This document shows, piece after piece, positions 8,644-16,630 of a DNA stretch of 64,000 nt. The notes below the pieces were generated by a model. That model was not told where the DNA came from. It searched no databases and saw only the letters and a program-made list of their open reading frames with translations. The stretch comes from an archaeon (lineage in GTDB: Archaea > Nanobdellota > Nanobdellia > Woesearchaeales > GW2011-AR15): NCBI GenBank assembly GCA_018657065.1, contig JABHXU010000015.1, positions 52,191 through 116,190 on the forward strand. Reading direction: 5' to 3'. Both the position numbers and the translations under genes were made by a program. Position 1 is the first letter of the stretch; each line of letters starts with the position of its first letter.

Positions 8644-8738
8644 AATTTTAATTATTTTTATTAGTTATTATATTTATATTTACTAAGTTTAGCAAAGATT
8701 AATAAATAAAAAAATCCTATATATTTTGGAAGATTTTT

Positions 8739-9257
8739 ATGCAAGCTAGATTAAAGAATGAAAAACAAATGATTATTGATGCTGCAAAGCAAATGATTAA
8801 GATAGTTTTACCTTTAATTATACTTTTTATCTTGTTTAGATATAAACCCTTAATTTTATTAATTATATTTGAGATATTAGATTTATCAAAATTAATGATT
8901 TTAAGAAAACGATTTTTACAGTTTCCTTTAGATTTAGTGTTTGTGTTTGGAGTGACTGCAGCGTATTACTATTCTTTTTTAATTTCAGTAATAGTTTTTA
9001 TTCTAGGAATAATTAATAGGATTGAAGTAGCTCATATTAAAGATAGACATGTAACAAAATGTATTAGGCATTTTACTTTGTTTTTTTTAACAACAATTTT
9101 GACAAATTATCCATTTTTTACTCTTGCAACATTTATTCTTCTTTTGAATTATGTAATTAAGTATTATGTTTCATTTATGTGGTTTGATGGAAAAATGTAT
9201 TTGAAAAGCTTTTTTCATATTTTTAATTTTATTGTTTCATTAGTTCTTTTTTTTTAA
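8739..9257 (+). CDS. Polytopic membrane protein of unknown function
   Basis: A 172-residue, very hydrophobic protein with about five predicted helices separated by short basic loops (RKRFLQ, EVAHIKDRHVTK). An amphipathic N-terminus (MQARLKNEKQMIIDAAKQ) comes before the first helix. GGAAG about 8 nt upstream may be the ribosome-binding site. No catalytic or transport signature is seen. The conserved-looking polar segment RHVTKCIRH in the middle is the only distinctive feature. It stands upstream of the ribosomal operon but has its own AT-rich 3' spacer. Confidence 0.7.
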   Translation: MQARLKNEKQMIIDAAKQMIKIVLPLIILFILFRYKPLILLIIFEILDLSKLMILRKRFLQFPLDLVFVFGVTAAYYYSFLISVIVFILGIINRIEVAHIKDRHVTKCIRHFTLFFLTTILTNYPFFTLATFILLLNYVIKYYVSFMWFDGKMYLKSFFHIFNFIVSLVLFF

Positions 9258-9308
9258 ATTGAAAAATTATTTTTGAGCTCTTTTCTTTTACTTTAATTAA
9301 CAGTAACT

Positions 9309-9393
9309 TTTATAAATGACTCCTATTTCCTTTGGAAGTATTGCCCGAGTGGAGAGCGTTAGGGTTCGTATATTCTCGGTGCGTTTATGAAAA
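9309..9393 (+). promoter_or_regulatory. Promoter and structured leader of the uS13 operon
   Basis: TTTATAAA at 9309-9316 is a good archaeal TATA box, which places the transcript start near 9335-9342. The roughly 55-nt leader that follows is much richer in G and C than the surrounding DNA and can pair CCGAG (9345-9349) with CTCGG (9375-9379). Archaeal ribosomal operons can be autoregulated through leaders that mimic rRNA; whether this one is cannot be told from sequence. Confidence 0.5.
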
Positions 9394-9867
9394 ATGGCAG
9401 ATGAAAAAATTAAACATATCATAAGGGTTGCAAATACAGATCTAAAAGGTCATAAGGCAGTAATTATAGCTATGACAAAGATTAAAGGAATCGGAATCAT
9501 GTTTGCAAATGTTGTTTGTAAAAAAGCAAATGTTAGTATCACAAAAAAAGCAGGACTTCTAAATGAAAATGAAGTTAAAAATCTAACAGATGTAATTGAA
9601 AATCCTTCTAAATATAAAATTCCAATTTGGATGTATAATAGAAGAAGAGATTATGATACTGGTGAAGATACACACCTTATTACAAGTGATTTACACTTTA
9701 CTCAACAGCAAGATGTAAGAAGACTTCAAAAAATTAAATCTAATAGAGGTTTAAGACATGCAGCAGGTCTTCCATTAAGAGGTCAAAGAACTAGATCTAA
9801 CTTTAGAAGAAATAAAGGAAAAGCAGTTGGTGTTAAAAGAAAAAAAGGTAAGGGCGGTAGAGTATAA
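9394..9867 (+). CDS. rps13: 30S ribosomal protein uS13
   Basis: First gene of the ribosomal/RNA polymerase operon. uS13 sits in the head of the small subunit and contacts the P-site tRNA and the large subunit. The helix-two-turns-helix N-terminal region (IIRVANTDLKGHKAV, MTKIKGIGIMFAN) and the basic C-terminal motif RGLRHAAGLPLRGQRTRSN followed by a Lys/Arg-rich tail are diagnostic. Its 157 residues are slightly more than usual for archaea. The ATG lies about 55 nt after the predicted transcription start. Confidence 0.97.
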   Translation: MADEKIKHIIRVANTDLKGHKAVIIAMTKIKGIGIMFANVVCKKANVSITKKAGLLNENEVKNLTDVIENPSKYKIPIWMYNRRRDYDTGEDTHLITSDLHFTQQQDVRRLQKIKSNRGLRHAAGLPLRGQRTRSNFRRNKGKAVGVKRKKGKGGRV

Positions 9868-9869
9868 AA

Positions 9870-10586
9870 ATGGGAGATCCAAGAAAACTTAGAAAAAAAT
9901 ATTCAACTCCAAGTCATCCTTGGCAAAAGGAGCGAATTGAAGAAGAAAAACTCCTAATGAGAGAATATGGTTTTAAGAATAAAAAAGAACTTTGGAAATT
10001 AAATTCTAAGCTTAAAGACTATAAATCTCAAGTTAAAGCACTTATTTCAAAACATGATGAAGTATCAGAAAAGAAAAAAGCAGATTTAATTAAAAGATTA
10101 CAAGGATTTAATTTATTGTCTGAAAACGCTATTTTAGAAGATATTTTAAGTTTAGGTTTAAAAGATTTATGCGATAGAAGAATTCAAACAGTTGTTGTTA
10201 AGAAAAATTTAGCAAGATCAATTAGTCAAGCTAGACAATTTATCACACATGAACATGTGACTGTTGGAAATAGAAAAATAACTTCACCATCTTATTTAGT
10301 TAGTCATAGTGAAGAATTAATGATTAAATTATCAGATGATTCGCCTTTTAATTCAGAAGATCATCCAGAAAGATTTCCAGAAGAAAATCAGATTAAAAAA
10401 GAAATGAAAGAAGTAGGTTTAGTTCCAGCTGAAGAAAAAACAGAAAAAAAAGTAAAAGTGGAAAAACCAATTATTCCAGATGATGATACTGGAGATGATA
10501 TAGTATTAGAGAAAAAAGAAGAACCTGTTGAAGTAAAAGAAGAAGTAAAAGAAAAATCTCCAAAGGATGAGGTGAAAAAAGAATGA
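9870..10586 (+). CDS. rps4: 30S ribosomal protein uS4 with long charged C-terminal tail
   Basis: uS4 is a primary 16S rRNA-binding protein that starts body assembly. The archaeal N-terminus [18 protein letters not shown] and the S4 RNA-binding domain ([34 protein letters not shown]) are clear up to about residue 155. The remaining 80 or so residues form a low-complexity Glu/Lys tail ([26 protein letters not shown]) that makes the protein longer than most archaeal S4. It starts 2 nt after rps13 and overlaps rps11 by 4 nt. Confidence 0.96.
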   Translation: MGDPRKLRKKYSTPSHPWQKERIEEEKLLMREYGFKNKKELWKLNSKLKDYKSQVKALISKHDEVSEKKKADLIKRLQGFNLLSENAILEDILSLGLKDLCDRRIQTVVVKKNLARSISQARQFITHEHVTVGNRKITSPSYLVSHSEELMIKLSDDSPFNSEDHPERFPEENQIKKEMKEVGLVPAEEKTEKKVKVEKPIIPDDDTGDDIVLEKKEEPVEVKEEVKEKSPKDEVKKE

Positions 10587-11023
10587 GTGAAGAAAAAAAA
10601 GAACAACCTCCAAAAAGACCTATGAGACCAAGAAGAGAAATGAGATGGGGAGTATGTCATATTTATTCATCTTATAATAACACTATCATTCATATAACAG
10701 ATGTTACAGGTAGCGAAACAATTGCAATATCTTCAGGTGGACAAGTTGTCAAAGCAGATAGACTTGAAAGTTCACCAACAGCAGCAATGGCTGCTTCAAA
10801 AAAAGCAGGAGAAGTAGCATTAGAAAAAGGACTTACTGGTTTACATGTGAAAATTAAAGCTCCTGGTGGACATAATGGTCCAAACAATCCAGGTCCTGGA
10901 GCACAAGCAGCAGTTAGGACATTATCAAGAATGGGTATAAGAATCGGAATAATTGAAGACGTAACACCAATTCCTCATGATGGATGTAGGAAAAAAGGTG
11001 GAAAAAGAGGAAGGAGAGTCTAG
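10583..11023 (+). CDS. rps11: 30S ribosomal protein uS11
   Basis: uS11 forms part of the mRNA exit platform. Diagnostic segments are [64 protein letters not shown] and the C-terminus [20 protein letters not shown] short Pro/Arg-rich N-terminal extension ([13 protein letters not shown]) precedes the core. The ATG overlaps the rps4 stop (ATGA), so it is translationally coupled. The gene order S13-S4-S11-rpoD is the standard archaeal one. Confidence 0.97.
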   Translation: MSEEKKEQPPKRPMRPRREMRWGVCHIYSSYNNTIIHITDVTGSETIAISSGGQVVKADRLESSPTAAMAASKKAGEVALEKGLTGLHVKIKAPGGHNGPNNPGPGAQAAVRTLSRMGIRIGIIEDVTPIPHDGCRKKGGKRGRRV

Positions 11024-11025
11024 AA

Positions 11026-11802
11026 ATGGTATCTTTTGAAAAATTATCTCTTAAAGGCAACAAAATGACTTTTTTATTAAAAAAAACAAGTCCTGCTTAT
11101 AGCAATGCATTAAGAAGAATAATGTTAACTGAAGTTCCAGTTATGGCAATTGAAGATGTTGAAATTAAAAAGAATAGTTCAGCTCTTTATGATGAAGTGC
11201 TATCACATAGATTAGGATTAATTCCTTTAACTACAGATTTAAAATCATATGAACTTCCAAAATCACCAGAAGATATTGAAGAAAGAAAAGCAAAATGTAC
11301 ATTAACATTAACTTTGAAAGAAAAAGGACCAAAAACAGTTTATGCATCTGATCTAAAAACATCAGACCCAAAAGTTAAACCAGTTTTTCCTAAAACTCCA
11401 ATTGTTATTTTACTAAAAAATCAAGAAGTTGAACTTTTAGCAGTAGCAGTAATGGGGAAAGGAAAAGATCATGCAAAATGGTCACCTGGACATATCTGGT
11501 ATACATATAAACCAACTTTGAAGATTTCAAAGAATAAAGAATTATTGGAAAAAAATAGAGAAAATTATCCTCCTGAAATATATAATAAAAAAGGAGAAAT
11601 TGATGAAAAAGCAATTTTGGAAAAAAACTTGGTTGATGCAGTTTCACACGTTTGTGAAGATTTAATCAAGGTAGAACATGATGATACTGAATTTGTTTTC
11701 CAGGTAGAAAGCTGGGGACAGTTGTCATGTAGTGAAATAGTATTAAAATCATTTGAAGTATTCAATGAAAAATTAGATGAATTGAATGCTTTAGTTAAAT
11801 AA
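11026..11802 (+). CDS. rpoD: DNA-directed RNA polymerase subunit D
   Basis: Archaeal counterpart of bacterial alpha and eukaryotic Rpb3/AC40; it pairs with RpoL to start polymerase assembly. The alpha-like dimerisation segment SPAYSNALRRIMLTEVPVMA and DEVLSHRLGLIPL are conserved. Its 258 residues are typical. The four-Cys iron-sulphur motif found in the ferredoxin-like insert of some archaeal RpoD proteins is absent; only isolated Cys are present. The middle section carries YNKKGEIDEKAI, as in other archaea. It starts 2 nt after rps11, and tRNA-Leu follows. Confidence 0.96.
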   Translation: MVSFEKLSLKGNKMTFLLKKTSPAYSNALRRIMLTEVPVMAIEDVEIKKNSSALYDEVLSHRLGLIPLTTDLKSYELPKSPEDIEERKAKCTLTLTLKEKGPKTVYASDLKTSDPKVKPVFPKTPIVILLKNQEVELLAVAVMGKGKDHAKWSPGHIWYTYKPTLKISKNKELLEKNRENYPPEIYNKKGEIDEKAILEKNLVDAVSHVCEDLIKVEHDDTEFVFQVESWGQLSCSEIVLKSFEVFNEKLDELNALVK

Positions 11803-11825
11803 AGTTAAGTAAGCTCCCACTCCAC

Positions 11826-11911
11826 GCGGGGGTGGCAGAGCCTGGTCAAATGCGCAAGGTTGAGGGCCTTGTCCCATAGAGGGTGCGCGTGTTCAAATCA
11901 CGTCCCCCGCA
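11826..11911 (+). tRNA. tRNA-Leu (anticodon GAG) inside the ribosomal operon
   Basis: The acceptor stem GCGGGGG (11826-11832) pairs with CCCCCGC (11904-11910), with discriminator A at 11911. The D-stem is GCA/TGC. The anticodon stem CAAGG/CCTTG encloses loop TTGAGGG (anticodon GAG). The long class II variable arm has a CCC/GGG stem, and the T-arm is GCGTG-TTCAAAT-CACGT. No CCA is encoded and no intron is seen. It lies 23 nt after rpoD and 12 nt before the eL18 gene, so it is probably co-transcribed and processed out. Haloarcula marismortui also has tRNA-Leu ahead of eL18-uL13-uS9. Confidence 0.95.
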
Positions 11912-11923
11912 TCATAAATTAAA

Positions 11924-12271
11924 ATGAAAAACCAACAACTAACATCACTGGTCATGGAATTAAAAGAAGTGTCCAGAAAAAACAATGTAAACATCTGGAA
12001 AAGAGTAGCATCAGATCTAGAAAGACCAAGTAGATTACTTAGAGAAGTCAATCTTACAAGGTTAAATAGATACTGTAAAGCTAACGATGTAGTTGTAGTT
12101 CCTGGAAAAGTATTATCCATGGGATTACTTGACAAGAAGATTACAATAGCAGCTTATAAATTTTCAAAATCAGCATTAATTAAGATTAAAGAATCTGGAA
12201 GTAGTGCAATTTCAATTTATGATTTAGCAAAAAAGAACCCAAAAGGGTCAAAAGTTAGAATTATAGGTTAA
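11924..12271 (+). CDS. rpl18e: 50S ribosomal protein eL18 (L18e)
   Basis: Large-subunit protein shared by archaea and eukaryotes. The 115-residue protein shows the family pattern: NVNIWKRVASDLERPSR, VNLTRLNRYCKANDVVVVPG, KVLSMGLLDKKITIAAYKF and the Gly-rich end NPKGSKVRIIG. The ATG is only 12 nt after tRNA-Leu with no ribosome-binding site in between, so translation probably starts on an RNA released by tRNA 3' processing, or is leaderless. The order eL18-uL13-uS9 is the archaeal norm. Confidence 0.96.
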   Translation: MKNQQLTSLVMELKEVSRKNNVNIWKRVASDLERPSRLLREVNLTRLNRYCKANDVVVVPGKVLSMGLLDKKITIAAYKFSKSALIKIKESGSSAISIYDLAKKNPKGSKVRIIG

Positions 12272-12307
12272 AAAAACAATGAAAATCAAAAATAATTTTC
12301 AAGCTTC

Positions 12308-12324
12308 AAATTTCGGAGAAATTT
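12308..12324 (+). promoter_or_regulatory. Hairpin presenting the uL13 ribosome-binding site
   Basis: AAATTTC (12308-12314) pairs perfectly with GAAATTT (12318-12324), leaving a three-base GGA loop at 12315-12317. That GGA, with the next G, is the only ribosome-binding-site-like sequence before the ATG at 12328. A 15-codon ORF (12279-12326) runs through the same stretch and ends 1 nt before the uL13 start, so the hairpin might be opened by its translation. Confidence 0.35.
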
Positions 12325-12327
12325 AAA

Positions 12328-12750
12328 ATGATAATAATAGATGCAACCGATTTAATTGCTGGAAGACTTGCAACATTTGCAGCTAAAAAAGCAATCCTAG
12401 GTAACCAAGTAAGAATTATTAATAGTGAAAAAGCTGTTATTTCAGGTAAAAAAGAAAATACACTTCAAGATTATTTAGATAGAATGGCAAGGGGTATTCC
12501 AAGAAAAGGACCTTTTGTTCATAGAAGTCCTGAAAGAATTTTAAGAAGAGTAGTTAGAGGTATGATTGATTATAAAAAACCAAGAGGTAAAGACGCTTAT
12601 CAAAGAGTTTTATGCTATGTTGGTGTTCCTAGAGAATTTGAAGGGAAAAAAACAGCAATTATTGAAGGAGCAAGTAAATCAAAATTACCAAATTTAAAAT
12701 ATATTACAATTTACGATATTTCAAAAAGACTAGGTGCTAAACTTGAGTAA
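12328..12750 (+). CDS. rpl13: 50S ribosomal protein uL13
   Basis: uL13 binds 23S rRNA early in large-subunit assembly. Family features are IDATDLIAGRLATFAAKKA, VRIINSEKAVISGKK, RMARGIPRKGPFVHRSPERI and VVRGMIDYKKPRGKDAYQR. Its 140 residues match archaeal homologues. It lies 56 nt after eL18, the widest gap in this part of the operon, and that gap carries a hairpin around the ribosome-binding site. The 3' end overlaps the uS9 start. Confidence 0.97.
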   Translation: MIIIDATDLIAGRLATFAAKKAILGNQVRIINSEKAVISGKKENTLQDYLDRMARGIPRKGPFVHRSPERILRRVVRGMIDYKKPRGKDAYQRVLCYVGVPREFEGKKTAIIEGASKSKLPNLKYITIYDISKRLGAKLE

Positions 12751-13153
12751 AACTAAAGATAAATCAATAAATGCAACAGGAAAAAGAAAAACTGCTATTG
12801 CAAGAGCAACACTAAAAGCAGGAAAAGGAAGAGTTAAGATTAATAATGTTCCTTTAGCTTTATTAAAACCTAAGATGTATAGAATGAGAATCGAAGAACC
12901 TTTAGTTCTAGCAGAAGAAGTTGTAAATAAAGTTGATATATCTGTTAATATTAATGGTGGTGGAGTAATGAGCCAAAGTGATGCAGCAAGAACTGCAATT
13001 GCAAAAGCATTATCTATTCACGATCCTAAATTAAGACAAGTTTTCTTAGATTATGATAGAAACTTAATAGTTGCTGATGCTAGATTTAAAGAAGCTAGTA
13101 AACCAAACAAACATGGTTCAGCTAGAAGTAAAAAGCAAAAATCTTACAGATAG
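12743..13153 (+). CDS. rps9: 30S ribosomal protein uS9 (probable TTG start)
   Basis: uS9 reaches with its C-terminal tail to the P-site tRNA anticodon. Diagnostic parts are NATGKRKTAIARATLKAGKG, INGGGVMSQSDAARTAIAKA and the basic end SARSKKQKSYR, with the final Arg conserved. No ATG exists near the family start. I choose TTG at 12743 because AGGTG sits 7 nt upstream; an in-frame GTG at 12734 would add three residues. The start lies within the end of rpl13, which implies coupling. Genes that often follow in archaea (rpoN, rpoK, rps2) are absent here. Confidence 0.93.
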   Translation: MSKTKDKSINATGKRKTAIARATLKAGKGRVKINNVPLALLKPKMYRMRIEEPLVLAEEVVNKVDISVNINGGGVMSQSDAARTAIAKALSIHDPKLRQVFLDYDRNLIVADARFKEASKPNKHGSARSKKQKSYR

Positions 13154-13156
13154 AAA

Positions 13157-13170
13157 TTTTATTTTTTTTC
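13157..13170 (+). terminator. T-rich terminator after the ribosomal operon
   Basis: A TTTTATTTTTTTTC run begins 4 nt after the uS9 stop. Archaeal RNA polymerase stops at such T-runs without needing a hairpin. The convergent MFS gene ends at 13171, so the spacer must serve both strands. Confidence 0.5.
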
Positions 13171-14385
13171 TTAACTAATTTTTTTCCAAATTTTTTTATT
13201 GTATCTTATAGTTAGTAAAATTAATCCTGCTATAAATGAAGTTATAAAAATCAATAAAACAGTGGTTGACAATGAAATTACATCAATAAACTTACCGATT
13301 AGAATCATGGAAATTATAGTAAAAAAGGAAGCAGTCATTGAAAAAATACTTAAAACAGTAGCTCTAATTTTTTTTCTTAGATGATGATTAATATAGTTGC
13401 TTACGAGCAGTCCATTTAAACTAGTAAATCCACTAAATATTGCAGCAACAAATACAAATAAATACAGCCTCGTAAAATACATTAGAAATAAGGAAACTAA
13501 AATTGTACTAAATGTAATTAGTATTGACAATTTTTCTTTTAATCTTTTTTCAAAAATGTGAGAAAAATTCATTATTATTAACATGATGATAATAGAAAAA
13601 AATCCAACAATACCATACTGTGGAATTGTAAATCCTTTTGATAATGTATAAGGTGCATCGATTAATTCTCTAAATACCATAAGAAGTGTCATACCTAATG
13701 TTCCATACATAATTAACCATTTTATTTTGTTATGATTTTTAATGTATGTGAATCCATTCTTCATTTGCTTTAAATGTTTTTGAATTAAATTTTTAGTGTT
13801 CTTCTTTTTAGGTTTTTTCTCATACAAAGTATATGTAAATAACCATAAAAAAATTGAAAAAAAAGCACCTATATAAAAAGGATATTTAACATTTAGTGAG
13901 AACAAGTATGGACTAGCTAAAGAAGATATCATTAAAACAACCATAAACACCATTTGCTGTTTAGAGATATATTTCATGTATTGTTTCTCCAGATTATTAT
14001 ATTTTAAACTGTCAAATAGTATTGCTTCCCATGCACCTGATAAAAAAGCACCTCCAAGACCAATAATGGTACTTGCAATTAAAAATGGGACAAAACTCGA
14101 AAAAAATGTAAATATGAAAATGGAAATAGCATGACCCAGTAATCCTAAAACTATTGATTGTTTTCTACCGTACAAATCTGCAAATGCACCAGTAGGAACT
14201 TCAAACAGTAATGTTGTAAATGCTGACACAGCACTAAGAATTCCAATTTGAAAAAAAGTGAGATTATAGTGTTGATAATAAAATATCATCACAGGAATAA
14301 AAAACATTGCAAATCCAGCAAGACCATATAGGACAAATATTTTTAAAATATTTTTTTTGTATTTTTCCTTTATACTTCTAACCAT
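13171..14385 (-). CDS. Major facilitator superfamily transporter
   Basis: A 404-residue MFS protein with 12 predicted membrane helices. The loop 2-3 signature is visible as GAFADLYGRKQSIVLG, close to the classical G-x3-D-x2-G-R-[KR]. A central basic loop (YEKKPKKKNTKNLIQKHLK) separates the two six-helix halves. The substrate cannot be read from sequence; drug efflux or export of a metabolite are both common in this group. The start overlaps the end of the NUDIX gene by 8 nt, so it is the last gene of a three-gene operon. Confidence 0.88.
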   Translation of the reverse strand: MVRSIKEKYKKNILKIFVLYGLAGFAMFFIPVMIFYYQHYNLTFFQIGILSAVSAFTTLLFEVPTGAFADLYGRKQSIVLGLLGHAISIFIFTFFSSFVPFLIASTIIGLGGAFLSGAWEAILFDSLKYNNLEKQYMKYISKQQMVFMVVLMISSLASPYLFSLNVKYPFYIGAFFSIFLWLFTYTLYEKKPKKKNTKNLIQKHLKQMKNGFTYIKNHNKIKWLIMYGTLGMTLLMVFRELIDAPYTLSKGFTIPQYGIVGFFSIIIMLIIMNFSHIFEKRLKEKLSILITFSTILVSLFLMYFTRLYLFVFVAAIFSGFTSLNGLLVSNYINHHLRKKIRATVLSIFSMTASFFTIISMILIGKFIDVISLSTTVLLIFITSFIAGLILLTIRYNKKIWKKIS

Positions 14386-14845
14386 TTTTTGTAATATATT
14401 TTTTTAATATTTTAGGATGATCAAAAGCCATTTTTTCTGGAATTTTATTTACATCAAACCATTTAACTTCAGATACTTCATTATCATGCACAGCAATTTT
14501 TTCTTTTAATTCTGCTGTAAAAAAGATTGTGACATTTTGTCTATTATCATCTCTTTTAGGGTCAGAACTTATTGTGAAAAATTCAACTTCACAGTCATAT
14601 CCTGTTTCTTCTTTAACTTCTCTTCTAGCACATTCTTCAAGGGTTTCATCCCAATCTAAATAACCACCTGGAAAAGCCCAATATCCTTTTAATGGATGAC
14701 CTGCTCTTTTAATTAATAATACTTTATTATTTTTGACAATTAAAACATCGCACGTAACATGTCTAGAATTATATCTTTTACATTCATTACAAAAACTATT
14801 TTTTGGGATATCTCCTTGAGGATAATTTAAAAATTCTAAAGCCAT
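14378..14845 (-). CDS. NUDIX hydrolase
   Basis: A 155-residue hydrolase of nucleoside diphosphate-X compounds. The full Nudix box G-x5-E-x7-REVxEE-x-G is present: GGYLDWDETLEECARREVKE followed by ETG (about residues 67-89). A short N-terminal segment with FCNECKRYNSRH looks like half of a zinc knuckle, as in ADP-ribose/NADH pyrophosphatase-like members. Possible substrates are damaged nucleotides or ADP-ribose; the exact one is unknown. It lies between two MFS genes on the minus strand, 37 nt from the upstream one and overlapping the downstream one. Confidence 0.92.
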   Translation of the reverse strand: MALEFLNYPQGDIPKNSFCNECKRYNSRHVTCDVLIVKNNKVLLIKRAGHPLKGYWAFPGGYLDWDETLEECARREVKEETGYDCEVEFFTISSDPKRDDNRQNVTIFFTAELKEKIAVHDNEVSEVKWFDVNKIPEKMAFDHPKILKKYITKNG

Positions 14846-14882
14846 TTTCTTTTTTTAATAAGAAACAAGTTTATTATTTTAT

Positions 14883-16064
14883 CTAATAATTTATAGATTT
14901 CTTTGAACTTTTAATTATCATAACTAAAACAAGACCCATAAAAAATGCAGAAGTCAATGGTAAAATTCCAGGAGCAAAATAACTTAAAACAAATCCTCCA
15001 ATTAAAGGACCAATCATTTGAGCTAAACTCCCTAGTGAATTTGTTATACCTAGAATTGCACCTTGTTCTTTACCAGATACTTTTTTAGATACACCTCCAA
15101 CTAAAAGAGGTCTTATAACTCCTGCACCTGTTGAAAAAAAAGTTATTGCAAAAACAAGCATCCATCCCTTATTAATTATAGAAGAAATAATTAGACCAAT
15201 TATAACAGAAAATATTCCAAGATTCAAAAGTTTTTTTTCTCCAAAATAGTCAATTAATTTAGGTAGTACTACACCTCTTTGAATTATACTATTTAAACCT
15301 ACATAAGCAAGAAGAAATCCAACTTCTTTAGATTTAAATCCAAATTGTTTGTTTGTAAATAATGCCATTTGACTTGTGAAGGTTATATGGCATATTAGAT
15401 AGAAAAAAAATTGCCAAAGTAGTGATGAAACATCTTTATTTGAAAAATATTTTTTAAAATTATTAAAATGAAATAAATTTCTAAATATCATCTTCTTTTT
15501 TTTCTTTTTAACAGTTTCTTTGAGAAAAAAAGCAGTTAAAAATATTGTTAGCAGACTAATTCCTGCACTTATAAAACAAGGTAAACCAAATCCTAAGCTA
15601 GATATTTCTGCTAAATAACCTCCAATAGCTGGACCTACTAAAAATCCAAATCCAAAAGCAACACCACTTAATCCAAATACTTTGCTTCGATCCTTTTTTG
15701 ATGATATATCACTTAAATATGCTTGAGCGATACTAAAATTGCTTCCTAGTAATCCATCAATTATTCGGGATAAAATAATTAGACCAATTGTATTTGCAAA
15801 TCCTAAGACAATAAAACTAATAAAAGTTGAAAATTGAGAAATAATTAAAAGAGGTTTTCTTCCATAATGATCTGATAATTTCCCCATTATGGGAGATGTC
15901 CAAAATTGAAAAAATGAAAAAGAGAACAGTATGAATCCAATTAACATAGGTGTGGCTCCTAGAGATTCAGCGTATAAAGGTAAAAAAGGTAAAATTAGAG
16001 AAAACCCTAGTACTTCACTAACTTGAATTAAGAATATAATTAAATATTCTTTTTTAAATTTCAT
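14883..16064 (-). CDS. Major facilitator superfamily transporter, TetA-like
   Basis: A 393-residue MFS protein with 12 helices. The motif GKLSDHYGRKPLLIISQF is the loop 2-3 signature in the form typical of the drug:H+ antiporter-1 family, which includes TetA. Helix 4 has RIIDGLLGSNFSIAQAYLSD, and motif C-like Gly-rich helix 5 (GVAFGFGFLVGPAIGGYLAE) favours antiport. It is only distantly similar to the other MFS gene of the operon. The drug or metabolite exported is not known. A TATA-like TTATATAAG on the minus strand about 45 nt upstream would drive the operon. Confidence 0.9.
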   Translation of the reverse strand: MKFKKEYLIIFLIQVSEVLGFSLILPFLPLYAESLGATPMLIGFILFSFSFFQFWTSPIMGKLSDHYGRKPLLIISQFSTFISFIVLGFANTIGLIILSRIIDGLLGSNFSIAQAYLSDISSKKDRSKVFGLSGVAFGFGFLVGPAIGGYLAEISSLGFGLPCFISAGISLLTIFLTAFFLKETVKKKKKKMIFRNLFHFNNFKKYFSNKDVSSLLWQFFFYLICHITFTSQMALFTNKQFGFKSKEVGFLLAYVGLNSIIQRGVVLPKLIDYFGEKKLLNLGIFSVIIGLIISSIINKGWMLVFAITFFSTGAGVIRPLLVGGVSKKVSGKEQGAILGITNSLGSLAQMIGPLIGGFVLSYFAPGILPLTSAFFMGLVLVMIIKSSKKSINY

Positions 16065-16185
16065 TAAGATTTGGATTCGGATTTTGTTTATATCTCTTGT
16101 GTAAGATTTTTATATAAGATATTCTGATAGATTTATAGTGGGGTGTTAAACTATAATTAACTTAGAGGATATAGCAACATGGACT

Positions 16186-16545
16186 ATGCCAAATACCATG
16201 CATCCACATCCAGATAATTTAGTACTTGGACGAATAGTTCTCGAACCTAAGTACCTATTACCTATGCAATTACATTTTAAGCTTGGATTAATTGAACCCG
16301 AAATTGCTTATCCTCTTTCATATAATTCTAAAAATTATATCGTAGTAGAAAGAAGATCACTAAATGGATTTATTTTATATATTATAGGAGAAAAATCACC
16401 TCCTTTAGGTGCTTTTGAACAAATAGTATTTAATTCACCGATTCTTAATGGATTTTCTCAATCTTATAAAAATCCTTTACAAATTTTTAGTTCAGAAGGT
16501 CTTATAAATTTGACCAGAAAATATTATCCCTTACTTTCCCAATAG
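16186..16545 (+). CDS. Hypothetical protein, 119 residues
   Basis: A short, mostly beta-type protein without signal peptide or membrane helix. It starts with MPNTMHPHPDN and contains LEPKYLLPMQLHFKLGLIEP and IVVERRSLNGFILYIIGEK. I recognise no family. AGAGGAT, a good ribosome-binding site, is 16 nt upstream, which is far; it fits better an overlapping 12-codon ORF that starts at 16179 in another frame. The true start is therefore uncertain. A TATA-like TTTTATATAAG lies at about 16109. Confidence 0.5.
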   Translation: MPNTMHPHPDNLVLGRIVLEPKYLLPMQLHFKLGLIEPEIAYPLSYNSKNYIVVERRSLNGFILYIIGEKSPPLGAFEQIVFNSPILNGFSQSYKNPLQIFSSEGLINLTRKYYPLLSQ

Positions 16546-16630
16546 TTTTATATATTTTCTAAGAAATTAAAAATATTATATAAGACACATTCTAGTCTTG
16601 ATTGTTTCTTGTATATGTGAGGTAAACAAT

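Noticed and set aside
9335-9390. tRNA or split-tRNA half before the uS13 gene (GCCCGAGTGG looks like a class II D-arm)
   Set aside because: No acceptor stem, anticodon stem-loop or T-arm can be completed; the D-stem has only two good pairs. It is kept as a structured leader only.
10388-10660. 90-codon ORF on the minus strand opposite rps4/rps11
   Set aside because: Its product is a Ser/Phe low-complexity string, the mirror of the Glu/Lys tail of uS4. No start signals; antisense shadow.
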